Below are positions 50,385 to 62,081 of a DNA stretch of 64,000 nt, piece after piece. The number at the start of each line of letters is the position of its first letter. Position 1 is the first letter of the stretch. A model generated the notes under the pieces. That model had not been told where the DNA came from, did not search any database, and worked only from the letters and a program-made list of their open reading frames with translations. A program made the translations under genes and the position numbers. The DNA comes from Chroococcidiopsis sp. CCMEE 29 (GTDB lineage Bacteria > Cyanobacteriota > Cyanobacteriia > Cyanobacteriales > Chroococcidiopsidaceae), in assembly GCF_023558375.1 (NCBI RefSeq), contig NZ_CP083761.1, positions 1,477,001-1,541,000 on the forward strand. Direction: 5' to 3'.

Positions 50385-50751
50385 TGATTGTCCGCCGCGT
50401 AAATATAGGGAAAAAATATATTGGTGAGGAAACAGAGTTGAAGCAGTGATTCAACTTTGCTCATTCAAGCATCTACAATGGCTTCAAGAGCATGCTACCA
50501 ATTTTGGATTTTGGATTGAAAATTCCTTAAGGTACAGATTGCGCTTTTAAGTTTCATGGTTAGTTTATCCTTCAGTGCTTACATGGTGGGGAAGTTACAA
50601 ATCTCTCTGCCCCCTTTGTAAGGGGGTTGGGGGATCGAAAAACGTGCAACCTTAAGCAGAATTGGTATAAGTTCACTCTTTTAAAAAATGCCTGATTAAT
50701 TCCTCGATAACTAACTTGTAGAAAATTGCCTTTAACATATTTGTAAAATCC
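50385..50751. other. Intergenic region with a C/G-rich hairpin
   Basis: About 365 bp without a gene. CCCCCTTTGTAAGGGGG at 50611-50627 forms a short hairpin of a type frequently dispersed in cyanobacterial genomes. Confidence 0.4.
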
Positions 50752-51747
50752 TTAGATGGCAAAGTTATTTTTTTCAAAAAGAATTACTAATGTTTTTAAA
50801 ATGAGCTTCAGATCGTAAATTGGACTCCAATTATTTTGATAACGTAAATCTAAGTTGATGATTTCATCAAAATTAGAAATTTGAGAGCGACCATTTGTTT
50901 GCCATTCACCAGTAATACCAGGCTTAACATTTAGGCGTTGCCACTGAGGCAAAGTGTATTGCTCAACTTCGTCGAGAGTTGGAGGTCGGGTTCCCACCAA
51001 ACTCATTTCTCCTTTTAGTACATTCCAAAATTGAGGCAACTCATCTAGACTCATTCGCCGTAAAAACTTACCTACTCGTGTAATCCGAGGATCATTTTTA
51101 TTCTTAAAAAGAGGACCTTCAATTTGATTTTCAACTTCTAATTTTAGTTCTTCGGCATTGGCAACCATAGAACGAAACTTCCACAGTCTAAAATGTCTTC
51201 CTAATAAACCACAACGGGTTTGACTAAATAAAATTGGACCTGGACTATCAAGTTTAATAGCAATGGCAATAGGAATAAAAAAAATAGCTGTAATGCCTAA
51301 CCCTATCAAAGCGCCTAGGATATCTATAAGCCGTTTAATTCGAGAGCGTACTGAAGGATGATGAGCGGGTGGTTGAGCTTTTAGTTGGTGAGTATCTGCT
51401 AGAGACATAGCGTTAGTTTCTGAATCGATCATTAGATGGTCGAGTTTTGCCAGGAGCAAAGCAGTTCTTACCTGAGGATGCACACTCCAAAGAACCAACT
51501 CAACCCCTTGCTCTTCGACTGTTTTCAAAGTATTGATTAGTGCACCTATACCACTGCTGTCTATAAAAATAATCTGGCTAAAATCAAGGACAATCCGCTT
51601 CGGTTTATTTCGCAAAAGGTTCTGACAAGTTTCCTGTAGAGCCATTGCCTCAAATATGCTTAAGCAAGCAGGCAATTTGATTAAGGGAATTTCGTTCAAA
51701 ACTGTAACCTGAAGCTCTAGTTTAAGTAGTGGAAGTTGACTAATCAT
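50752..51747 (-). CDS. STAS-domain / undecaprenyl-phosphate sugar transferase fusion
   Basis: 331 aa. Residues ~10-105 form a STAS domain with the phosphoacceptor motif IIFIDSSGIGALI (Ser in DSSG). Residues ~130-331 are a bacterial sugar transferase: one membrane hairpin, SQTRCGLLGRHFRLWKFRSMV, RRMSLDELPQFWNVLKGEMSLVGTRP and VKPGITGEWQ. Such enzymes load the first sugar on undecaprenyl phosphate for exopolysaccharide. The STAS part suggests control by an anti-sigma-type kinase/phosphatase. It is followed upstream by PssE/PssD-like genes. Confidence 0.88.
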   Translation of the reverse strand: MISQLPLLKLELQVTVLNEIPLIKLPACLSIFEAMALQETCQNLLRNKPKRIVLDFSQIIFIDSSGIGALINTLKTVEEQGVELVLWSVHPQVRTALLLAKLDHLMIDSETNAMSLADTHQLKAQPPAHHPSVRSRIKRLIDILGALIGLGITAIFFIPIAIAIKLDSPGPILFSQTRCGLLGRHFRLWKFRSMVANAEELKLEVENQIEGPLFKNKNDPRITRVGKFLRRMSLDELPQFWNVLKGEMSLVGTRPPTLDEVEQYTLPQWQRLNVKPGITGEWQTNGRSQISNFDEIINLDLRYQNNWSPIYDLKLILKTLVILFEKNNFAI

Positions 51748-51814
51748 GGGATCAAATAGTTAAGGATGATAAATTCAACTATCTTGTAGCGGTTCTGCTG
51801 TCTTAGTTTTTGCT

Positions 51815-52279
51815 TTACCCAAAGCGGTTTTTGAGACGCTGAGAGAAGGTCGCAGCTGAAACTGTGACTGGAGAACACGATCGAGGTAAGGCCAGAAACC
51901 TCACTAAATCTCCTGGTGACCAGGCAATGGGCACCCCGACTTGGGCTAGAGCAACTGCCAGTTCAATTTGATGGTCATCAACATGTTCTCCGAAGCGTTG
52001 ACTACGGGGTACCAAGATGTAGGGTGTGGAAGTAGCCCCTAAGAGAATAACTGTTCCTTCCCCACAATGACCGACAATCAGACGGGCTTGCTGAATTAGC
52101 TCCTGAAAACGATCCTGTGCTAATAGGGAGTAAGATATAACCCCAGCAGGCAAATCAGTACAGCTTCCATACTGGACTACTATTTCTTCCTGAATAAAAC
52201 CTCGATCAATAAGCACCCGTATCCAACGCATTAAGCGGTTAAACGGAAATTGTTCAGTGCCCACAGTGACTAGAATCAT
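51815..52279 (-). CDS. PssE/Alg13-like glycosyltransferase subunit
   Basis: 154 aa: MILVTVGTEQFPFNRLMRW and LIVGHCGEGTVILLGATSTPYILVPR (cited as VGHCGEGTV) match the nucleotide-sugar-binding half of split GT28-type transferases. It pairs with the PssD/Alg14-like protein encoded 12 bp upstream. It probably adds the second sugar of the polysaccharide repeat. Confidence 0.85.
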   Translation of the reverse strand: MILVTVGTEQFPFNRLMRWIRVLIDRGFIQEEIVVQYGSCTDLPAGVISYSLLAQDRFQELIQQARLIVGHCGEGTVILLGATSTPYILVPRSQRFGEHVDDHQIELAVALAQVGVPIAWSPGDLVRFLALPRSCSPVTVSAATFSQRLKNRFG

Positions 52280-52291
52280 AGTAGGGCCTTT

Positions 52292-52750
52292 TCATGAAGA
52301 TTTTAAATAGGAAGGAATAAGCTCTGCTCGAGGGTAACAAACTTGGAGTTGAGGCCAGTGAACGTAGAGGGCATCCAGGAAGGGTAAAACTAACCTTGCC
52401 GATAAACTTAACTGCTCAACTCGTGTGAACAGTTCAATAAAAACTGTTTGGCTGCCTAAAATTTTTGCTAGAATTAAAAAGGGTACTGCTACTCCCGCTC
52501 CTGTAGAAATTACCAAATTAGGACGCTCTTGAAAAAGCACTTTACAAGCTAAGAAAAAATTACGTAGTAAGTTGTGCAAGTTTCGATTTGTGGGACTCCA
52601 AGCCCAATAAACCTTTTCTTCTTCTAGAGCTGCTTTAGTAGTAGCAGTAGGGAAAGTAACCCAAACCCGCTCATGGGTTTCCCAAAAAGAGTGTATTTCT
52701 AGCATGCTCTGAAAATGACCTCCAGCAGAGCAAATGAGCATAATCTTCAT
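52292..52750 (-). CDS. PssD/Alg14-like glycosyltransferase subunit
   Basis: 152 aa beginning IMLICSAGGHFQSMLEI, with VISTGAGVAVPFLILAKILG and FIELFTRVEQLSLSARLV, as in the membrane-anchoring acceptor half of Alg13/14-type transferases. First gene of the three-gene minus-strand operon with PssE and the STAS-sugar transferase. Confidence 0.85.
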   Translation of the reverse strand: MKIMLICSAGGHFQSMLEIHSFWETHERVWVTFPTATTKAALEEEKVYWAWSPTNRNLHNLLRNFFLACKVLFQERPNLVISTGAGVAVPFLILAKILGSQTVFIELFTRVEQLSLSARLVLPFLDALYVHWPQLQVCYPRAELIPSYLKSS

Positions 52751-54024
52751 GGTCGGTATCTTTGGATAAATTGAGTTTAGGAATTCCGTTGCACGGATTG
52801 CCTTGAAATAGTACCTCTATTGGTTCATCAACATTTTTGCATACATGCCCTTTTGTCTATAGTTTATGGGCAAGCAGAATAACTAGTTTATTTGTTAAGC
52901 TCCCAATATGCTCTTTTAAAATTCAAAACTTGTCGATACAGGTAAGTTCAGAGGTTTTACCGTTTAATCGAGCCAACAAAAAGTCAAGCTAAGTAAGCTA
53001 AGTTCAGTAGGCTTTGCTCCTTAGTAAATTTAATTTTATTTACCGTCCCGGTAACCATTCTTACTAATTTGGGCTGCAACCGTTCTTCCAAGCAGTTTAC
53101 ATGCCATAGTAGGCAAAGCTTTTCTCCTATTGCTTAGAAGAAACCAAAATTTTGCAAATTCAGCTTTTTACCTCTCTATCAAACTTCTGAACTTTTCTGT
53201 ATCGACAGGTCTGGAATTTTAAACGACTATACTAGCAGCTTCAGAGGAAATTTAGCTGTGTAGGCTATTGTGACGCTCTATAGTTGCAAGGCAATAGACT
53301 ATGAACCTAGATGGAAATTGAGCACACTTATAACCTAAAAATAGCTGTAAAGTAGTTTTTCGACAGCGTATGTAGCGCTGTGGGTTGTTAGATACGACGC
53401 CAAGAGTGCGATTTAACAACCCTGATCGATAGGATCAGTGTGTCTTTTAGAATTTGATGTTTCTCCTCTACAGAAAGCAGCAATTATTTTAATTAAAAAA
53501 GCAAATTAATAACTCAAGTGAAATTCTTTGAATTTTATATATAGCAATCCTAAATAAATTGTGAGACGTCGGATGGGCATCTTGCCTGTGCAGGCTGGAA
53601 GTCTACCCCACAAATCAAATAGATTGCTACAGCTATAATCTTGCTGTTAAATTAACTTGCTTTGATGGTTGGTTGCCTTCATAACAATACTCGCAGTTTG
53701 ATTAATAAAGTAGTTGCATCTATCTAAGTGGTTGTGCCTTCTGGTAATGGCATCACAATAATCAAAACAGGCTACTCTACCACTTTTGGAACTCCTCAGA
53801 TAAAAGTTGCACTATTAACCACAGTTTGTTCATTACCAATAAATAATGGCAACAATTATCGGTCGTCATCCGAGAAATTGCTGCCACTATTTGCAGTCAT
53901 GAATTAAAAAATTAAACCTTTAACTTATCTACTCACGCACTGAATCCTGTGTGCAGCGGAGCAATGGTTTAATGTTCGCTCTTTTACTTAGTAGAAACCT
54001 CACTACACCATTTAGAGACCCAAG
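52751..54024. other. Long intergenic region holding repeat copy 1
   Basis: About 1.27 kb between divergent surface-polysaccharide and glycosidase genes. It holds the first copy of the long direct repeat (53172-53458). At 53568-53615 there is a short dispersed-type element (GGGCATCTTGCC). No gene is supported. Confidence 0.5.
53172..53458. repeat. Long direct repeat, copy 1 (~285 bp)
   Basis: Nearly identical to 55752-56039 over its length, with an exact core of more than 120 bp (for example ATAGTTGCAAGGCAATAG, TTTTTCGACAGCGTATGTAG). The pair flanks the glycosidase gene. It starts at CTCTATCAAACTTCTGAAC and contains the inverted word CTGTATCGACAG. Confidence 0.85.
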
Positions 54025-55503
54025 ATGAAGACCCAGAAAAATCTACACCAGAAATTGAAGTGCTTTGTACTTTCCACTGCCGCACTATTCAGCACCACAG
54101 TTACACCAGTGGTTCATGGATTAATACCCGCAGCCCAAGCCGCAACAGTTAATGCCAAAAGAGCTGATTCGTTTGTTGATAGCATGTGCGTGAATATGCA
54201 CTTAGGCTACCTTGATACAGTATATGCCAATTACAACGGCATCAAGCAAAAACTTGTGGAACTGGGCATCCGCCATATTCGCGACGGCAGTACTACCAAC
54301 GACTGGATTGCCAAAGCGAAAGACTTAGCCGCACAAGGGATTAAGACCACTTTAATAATGGATCCCAATTACATATCCCTTGCCCCCAATTCATCCTACT
54401 GGACGAGCGGTTCGCCTACCTATATCAAAGAGTTTGTGAAGAAAGTGGGGACAAACGTGATTGACGCGGTAGAGATCCTGAACGAAATCGACCTAAACTA
54501 CGGCAATTACTATTGGCGCCCAGGCGATACACAAAAACTCAACGACAATCCCAACTCCTCTCTATACTGGGGGAAGTACATCCTCAGCGCAACTCAGGAC
54601 ACGTGGAACATCTTAAAAAGCGATCCAGCTACGGCAGGGGTGAAGGTAATCGGTCCGTCCTTAGGACGTTATGTTATAGTCGGTCAAAACCCATTACCTA
54701 ATTTAAGTGCTTATGTTGATTGGGGTAACTCCCACCCCTACCCCTTTGCTGGCAACCCGAATGGTGGTTACTTCAACTATGCCACGATTGGTAATAGTAT
54801 GTACTATGCACATAGCAACTTCCCCGGAAACAATGTAGACGAATACCCCTACCTCTTTCAGGCCTTCTCGCCACCGTTTGGCTCTAAGCCAATGGCTGCC
54901 ACAGAAACAGGCTACTTTACTGGCACAGACAACAAAGCCATTTCTGAGAATGTGCATGCCAAATACATGCCGCGACTGTTCTTAGAATACTTCCGCAAAG
55001 GCATCGTCCGCACTTGCTCTTACGAGTTTGTCGATGAGGGGAGAAATCTTGGCTGGATGGAAGCCAACTTTGGTCTGCTGCGCAATGACCTCAGCCCAAA
55101 GCCAGCGTATACTGCATTGAAGAACATGATCGGTCTGCTCAAAGATCCCGGTGCTAGCTTTACCCCAGGCTCTTTGGACTACACAATTACCGTCAATCCG
55201 CCAGCAGGGTACAACCGGACGCAGTACGTGCATAGCCTATTGCTGCAAAAGCAAAACGGCAAGTTTTACCTGGCGTTGTGGCATGAGATTGCTAATAATG
55301 ACACCAGCACCTCCCCGATTCGCGAGATTACGCCGCCCAACATGCCAACTGCGATCGCGTTCAACTCATCGATCAGTAGTGCCATTGTCCATTCTCTGGA
55401 ACCCGATGGCAGTATGTCTTCCGTACCCTTTACCATCAACAACAACACCATCAACATAAACGCGAAGGACAGAGTGAGGATCATCGAACTCACAGCTAGG
55501 TAG
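54025..55503 (+). CDS. Secreted glycoside hydrolase-like protein (clan A type)
   Basis: 492 aa with an N-terminal signal peptide (hydrophobic LSTAALFSTTVTPVV, cleavage near AAQAAT). It has a TIM-barrel glycosidase layout: GIRHIRDG, VEILNEIDLN (acid/base Glu), NSHPYPF and MAATETGYF (nucleophile Glu). A C-terminal beta domain follows. Resembles GH39/GH5-type surface or EPS-modifying enzymes. Flanked by the 285-bp direct repeats and near EPS genes. Confidence 0.8.
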   Translation: MKTQKNLHQKLKCFVLSTAALFSTTVTPVVHGLIPAAQAATVNAKRADSFVDSMCVNMHLGYLDTVYANYNGIKQKLVELGIRHIRDGSTTNDWIAKAKDLAAQGIKTTLIMDPNYISLAPNSSYWTSGSPTYIKEFVKKVGTNVIDAVEILNEIDLNYGNYYWRPGDTQKLNDNPNSSLYWGKYILSATQDTWNILKSDPATAGVKVIGPSLGRYVIVGQNPLPNLSAYVDWGNSHPYPFAGNPNGGYFNYATIGNSMYYAHSNFPGNNVDEYPYLFQAFSPPFGSKPMAATETGYFTGTDNKAISENVHAKYMPRLFLEYFRKGIVRTCSYEFVDEGRNLGWMEANFGLLRNDLSPKPAYTALKNMIGLLKDPGASFTPGSLDYTITVNPPAGYNRTQYVHSLLLQKQNGKFYLALWHEIANNDTSTSPIREITPPNMPTAIAFNSSISSAIVHSLEPDGSMSSVPFTINNNTININAKDRVRIIELTAR

Positions 55504-55545
55504 TGATAAGGTCAGTAGTCAGCTAAACTGTGGTCAGAGAGATTA

Positions 55546-55745
55546 GGGATTAGGGGTTAGGGGTTAGGGGTTAGGGAAGCCCCATGGATAAATCCAGGCG
55601 ATTGAAAAAGGACACTTTGTACATTCGGTACCAAGCGCTCTCTAGACAATTCTTTATTTCTTATCCACGGATAAATCTAGGGACTTGTGACCAAAGTTTT
55701 TTCTTTTTACCCTAATCCCTAATCCCTGACCCCTAGCCCCTTTTT
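55546..55745. repeat. TTAGGGG heptamer array and its inverted counterpart
   Basis: Four GGGGTTA-type heptamers (55546-55576) face an inverted, imperfect set (CCCTAATCCCTAATCCC, 55709-55740). Together they could form a long hairpin downstream of the glycosidase gene. Short tandem heptamers of this kind are dispersed in cyanobacterial genomes. Confidence 0.6.
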
Positions 55746-55751
55746 TGGTCA

Positions 55752-56039
55752 CTCTCTATCAAACTTCTGAACTTTTCTGTATCGACAGGTCTTGAATTTT
55801 AAACGACTATACTAGCAGCTTCAGAAGAAATTTAGCTATCTAGGCTATTGTAATGCCCTATAGTTGCAAGGCAATAGACTATGAACCTAGATGGAAATTG
55901 AGCACACTTATAACCTAAAAATAGCTGTAAAGTAGTTTTTCGACAGCGTATGTAGCGCTGTGGGTTGTTAGATACGACGCCAAGAGTGCGATTTAGCAGC
56001 CCCAATCGACAAGATCAGTGTGTCTTTTGGGTTTGATGT
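55752..56039. repeat. Long direct repeat, copy 2 (~288 bp)
   Basis: Second copy of the repeat at 53172-53458, 2.58 kb downstream and in the same orientation. Differences cluster near its ends. A minus-strand frame (55993-56295) enters this copy (GLENFYIKPKRHTDL) but is broken in copy 1, so I do not call it a gene. Confidence 0.85.
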
Positions 56040-56634
56040 AGAAGTTTTCTAAACCAAATCTCTGGAGTTCGGGAGTTTTTAAAACTAAACGTGCGGCAAT
56101 ACGCTTACCGTCGCCTGTTGCTAAGCTACACGTATTACCAAGGGGTTGTCGGTATGAGCTTTCAATAAATAGAACTCGAATGCAAAGAGAAAAATTTTTT
56201 ATTTTGCATTGGTGTGCATTGAATTGATTTTGAGCAGGAACTCGGCGATCTCCCTTAGCCAATCTTCCTAATTTAGTTGGATTGAAACAAAGCATGCAAC
56301 TCTTTCTAAATCCAAGTTTATTTCTACTTGCAATTTTAAGCTAGCCCTATGAATCCTTTAAAAATTAGCTGTTTAAAACAAAGCTAATAGCAGTTTTACT
56401 TGTGTTTTTATTGCTATAAATAATAGCTTACTTGCTATTTACTCATCGACCAATTAAAGCAACCTACAAACAGTAATTAATTTTTCTAAATAACTATTTT
56501 TTAGGAGACGAAGAGTATCTACTCAGTTTATATACTAACAAAGCAAACAAACTATTTCTTGCCTTTAATGTATTAGGCTTATCTCTTGTATAGGGTTCAT
56601 TAAAATTAAAAAGTTAAGTGTAGAGAGTTAAAAA
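56040..56634. other. Intergenic, A+T-rich
   Basis: About 600 bp. It contains the upstream part of the doubtful minus-strand frame 55993-56295 and then A+T-rich DNA leading to the 2OG oxygenase promoter. Nothing else supported. Confidence 0.4.
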
Positions 56635-57498
56635 ATGAAAACGCTTCTGTCCAAAGTCAAAACAAGTGATATATTTATCGAGCCATTTCCTCATATCATT
56701 GTGAAAGATGCTTTAGAGGAAGAGCTATTTTTAAAACTTGTATCAGAATTTCCTTCTATTTCGACTATAAATAAGGGAATAGAAAACCAGGGAATTGATT
56801 TATTATCTAGTAATGTAAGAATCCACTATTTAGCAAAGGAGGTTCTTAGTGACGATACAATTACTCCTTTATGGAAAAAATTTATAGCTCTTCATACTTC
56901 AAATTCATTTTTGCACGAATTTATTTATTTGTTTAAGGAGCATATTCTCCAAATTTATCCTCACTTTGAAAAGGAGTATGGATTCTTTGAAACGCTTATT
57001 TCTGGAATTCGGAAGATTGACACATGTGTAATGGCAGATGTTTTACTCGATGCAATTATTAGCATAAATACCCCTGTTTTTAATAAGCCCAATTCAATTA
57101 GACAGGCTCATGTTGATTTGCCTGACAAGCTATTTGCAGGACTCTTTTATATGCGCGATCCACAAGATAAATCAACAGGAGGAGACCTTGAACTTTATAG
57201 ATTCAAGAAAGGTAAACCCTACGGATTTAAAAATTGCGAAGTTGACGATCTATATGTTGAACGTGTTAAAACAATTAGATATGGGCAAAATGTTCTCGTA
57301 TTATTTTTAAATTCAACCTATTCTTTGCATGGAGTAAGCGTGCGATCGCTAACAGAATACCCCAGATACTTTGTTAATTTACTAGGCGAAGTTAGAAAGC
57401 CTTTATTCGATCCACTAAAATATCAAGAGTCGCTTCAAATGAAATTCTTCAAAAAGTTAAAGAAACAGAGAGTAAGTCGCGAGCTTACCAAAACGTAA
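56635..57498 (+). CDS. 2-oxoglutarate/Fe(II) oxygenase-like protein
   Basis: 287 aa. The double-stranded beta-helix region shows HVDLPDKLFAGLFYMRDPQD (HxD), GGDLELYRF, and YSLHGVSVRSLTEYPRYFVNL (distal His and Arg), the iron and cosubstrate ligands of this superfamily. It lies 42 bp upstream of the KDO genes on the same strand, so it may modify a sugar or lipid of the same polysaccharide. Substrate unknown. Confidence 0.7.
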   Translation: MKTLLSKVKTSDIFIEPFPHIIVKDALEEELFLKLVSEFPSISTINKGIENQGIDLLSSNVRIHYLAKEVLSDDTITPLWKKFIALHTSNSFLHEFIYLFKEHILQIYPHFEKEYGFFETLISGIRKIDTCVMADVLLDAIISINTPVFNKPNSIRQAHVDLPDKLFAGLFYMRDPQDKSTGGDLELYRFKKGKPYGFKNCEVDDLYVERVKTIRYGQNVLVLFLNSTYSLHGVSVRSLTEYPRYFVNLLGEVRKPLFDPLKYQESLQMKFFKKLKKQRVSRELTKT

Positions 57499-57540
57499 TA
57501 AACGTTTTGCTTTTACATTTTACTCACTGTAGGTAAAAGT

Positions 57541-58533
57541 ATGCAGTGCATAGAGGACAAAACTTATGTTTTACAGGTTGTCAAACTGCTTCTATTAGAA
57601 GCAGATGCAATTACAAAGGCGGCAAATCGGCTGCACTTAGAACAAGTAGAACGGGCAGTTGAGCTGTTAGCTCATTGTCAAGGCAAAGTAATTCTAGCAG
57701 GCGTAGGCAAATCAGGGATTGTAGCACGTAAAATCGCTGCGACTTTGACGAGTACGGGTACGCTTGCAGTTTATCTTCATCCAGCTGATGCCTTACATGG
57801 CGATATCGGAATTGTCAGTCCAAAAGATGTTGCCATCGTCTTGAGTAACAGTGGTGAAACTGATGAACTAGTGGCGATGTTACCCTACCTCAAGTCTCGG
57901 CAGGTGCCAATTATTGCCCTGGTAGGCAACCTCCACTCCACCCTGGCTCGTAATGCAGATGTAGTGCTAGATGCTGCCGTTGACAAAGAAGCATGTCCGT
58001 TTAATTTAGCACCCACTACCAGTACAACAGTTGCCTTGTCACTTGGGGATGCTCTGGCAATGACCTTGATCCAAGTCAAAGGATTAACTCCTGAAGATTT
58101 TGCCCTCAACCATCCAGCCGGACGATTAGGCAAGCGGTTGACTCTCAGAGTAAGAGATTTGATGCACACTGGTGTGGAGACTCCCACTGTTTCACCTCAA
58201 GCCGCTTGGATTGAAGTGCTCAGTACAATTAGCCTGGGGGGTCTTGGTGCGGTCAATGTTGTGGATGATTCAGGCTGTTTAGTAGGAATTATTACGGATG
58301 GCGATCTGCGACGATTGTTGCAAAAAGTCAAACAAAAAGATCCGGAAACACTGACAGCAAGTTCAATGATGACGCCAAATCCGGTTGTAGTTTCCCCCGA
58401 TTTACTGGCATACCATGCCTTGCAATTAATGGAAAATCGTCCCTCCCAAATTTCTTTGTTACCTGTTGTGGACGGGCAGCAGCATTGCGTCGGTCTGATT
58501 CGCCTGCACGACATCGTTCGTAGCGGACTCTAG
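57541..58533 (+). CDS. kdsD: D-arabinose 5-phosphate isomerase
   Basis: 330 aa: a SIS domain with VILAGVGKSGIVARKIAATLTSTGT, ADALHGDIGIV and LSNSGETDEL, followed by two CBS domains (RDLMHTGVETP, SSMMTPNPVVVSP). It converts ribulose 5-phosphate to arabinose 5-phosphate, the first step to KDO. First gene of the kdsDBAC set. Confidence 0.92.
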   Translation: MQCIEDKTYVLQVVKLLLLEADAITKAANRLHLEQVERAVELLAHCQGKVILAGVGKSGIVARKIAATLTSTGTLAVYLHPADALHGDIGIVSPKDVAIVLSNSGETDELVAMLPYLKSRQVPIIALVGNLHSTLARNADVVLDAAVDKEACPFNLAPTTSTTVALSLGDALAMTLIQVKGLTPEDFALNHPAGRLGKRLTLRVRDLMHTGVETPTVSPQAAWIEVLSTISLGGLGAVNVVDDSGCLVGIITDGDLRRLLQKVKQKDPETLTASSMMTPNPVVVSPDLLAYHALQLMENRPSQISLLPVVDGQQHCVGLIRLHDIVRSGL

Positions 58534-58613
58534 AAGGCAGGGGGAGCAGGGGAAGCTTGTTCGTTGTATTAGGTCTGATTCAAGCTACAAAAAATTAGTT
58601 AGGAGTGCTGTGA

Positions 58614-60716
<2,103 letters not shown>

Positions 60717-60724
60717 AGGTAAAG

Positions 60725-62023
60725 ATGATGTCAACATCGAAAACAATCACGCGGCTTATAGCTTGCCACGGTAGCATTCAACTAGTTACAGTCTTGTCAG
60801 TTCTTAGCTATAGAGAAAAAGAACAACAGGAACTGAATTTTAAATATAAAAATTACCTCGTCATCACTCCTCTTTGGGCTTGCCAAGAGCAAAATGATGA
60901 ATTTGCAGATGTTATTGAGAAAATGGCTAAGTCAATTTGCTCATGGGAGAAAATTGTGTACATTAGTTATGAATTGCAGACCCAGCTAATTGTTAAAACT
61001 TTAAATTCTTCTGGTTTGTCTGAGACATCTAGCTTAGTTCACGAATTATTAGGAGTCAAAAGCCCTGACGAACTCTACTTGTCCCGTGAATGGATGTTTA
61101 TAAACCAGCTGTTGATGAATATCTATGAATCTGCTGAAAAGATATGTTATGGAGATGGTATTGGAATTTACTGCCCTCAATCAGCTTTTCCTCCACCAAG
61201 TTCACTTAAAAGTTCGCATACATATTTAAAAACTATGTATGCATCATTAAAGGATAAAATAAAAGGATTATTTCCTAAATACAAGTCAATAAAAGAAATA
61301 TTAACACTATTGTTCCCTCCAAAAACCTTGCTCAGGGAAAAAGAATTTGACGTAGGTTACTTTTCAATACCCTATGCTTTTAATGAGGTTCCTCCGATGA
61401 AAACAGTTATTCTTGACAGAGCTGTTTTCTTAAATACCCTAGAAAGTTTAAGGGAAACGCTAGACAGTCTAATAGACATTAATTATTTGAACGACTTACG
61501 TACAATCATTCAAGATGTTTCAACATCAATTTTACTAACATCAAATTTTTCTGAAGCAGTTGGCAGAATGTCAATGGATAATGAAATTGCTGCATATAGA
61601 GAATTTTTAGAGGCTGAAGTAGTTCCAGCAAATTCAATTCTTTTGATTAAACCTCACCCCCGAGATTCAAAGCTTAAAATACTCAAGCTGAAGTCTATTT
61701 TAAGCGATCTTTATGCAAATATTTTTCTCCTTTCGGAAGAGAGCTTATTTTATCTCCCATTTGAATTATTTTTTATGGAGGTTTTTCTTAATCCAAACGA
61801 TGCAAAATTAAACTGCCATAAAATCTTTACATTCAGTTCTGCTTGCCTAACTCTAGAATTTCTTTTCAATGCTCAATGTACAGTTGGCTTTGGCAGTAAT
61901 ATAGTTGAAAAGTTATTTTATCAAGATCAGGTTTTTAGTAGATTAAAACATGAAGCGGATTTAATATCTACAATTCGGGAAATTAGGTATTTAAATGGAG
62001 CATTAATTTTTAGTGGCAGATGA
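60725..62023 (+). CDS. Polysialyltransferase-like glycosyltransferase
   Basis: 432 aa beginning LIACHGSIQLVTVLSVLSYRE, with VITPLWAC, CYGDGIGIYCP, SILLIKPHPRD and FTFSSACLTLEFLFNAQCTVGFGSN. These fit the alpha-2,8-polysialyltransferase (POLYST) family of CMP-sugar transferases. Following the complete KDO pathway, CMP-KDO or a related CMP-nonulosonic acid is the likely donor, by inference. A+T-rich compared with kds genes. Confidence 0.7.
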   Translation: MMSTSKTITRLIACHGSIQLVTVLSVLSYREKEQQELNFKYKNYLVITPLWACQEQNDEFADVIEKMAKSICSWEKIVYISYELQTQLIVKTLNSSGLSETSSLVHELLGVKSPDELYLSREWMFINQLLMNIYESAEKICYGDGIGIYCPQSAFPPPSSLKSSHTYLKTMYASLKDKIKGLFPKYKSIKEILTLLFPPKTLLREKEFDVGYFSIPYAFNEVPPMKTVILDRAVFLNTLESLRETLDSLIDINYLNDLRTIIQDVSTSILLTSNFSEAVGRMSMDNEIAAYREFLEAEVVPANSILLIKPHPRDSKLKILKLKSILSDLYANIFLLSEESLFYLPFELFFMEVFLNPNDAKLNCHKIFTFSSACLTLEFLFNAQCTVGFGSNIVEKLFYQDQVFSRLKHEADLISTIREIRYLNGALIFSGR

Positions 62024-62081
62024 ATAAGCACATAGCTTATTAGTAAATAGATAAACAGTCAAGAAAAACCAAGCTGTTAGT

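Noticed and set aside
55993-56295. 100-codon minus-strand frame entering direct repeat copy 2
   Set aside because: The corresponding frame is interrupted in repeat copy 1 and no family is recognised.
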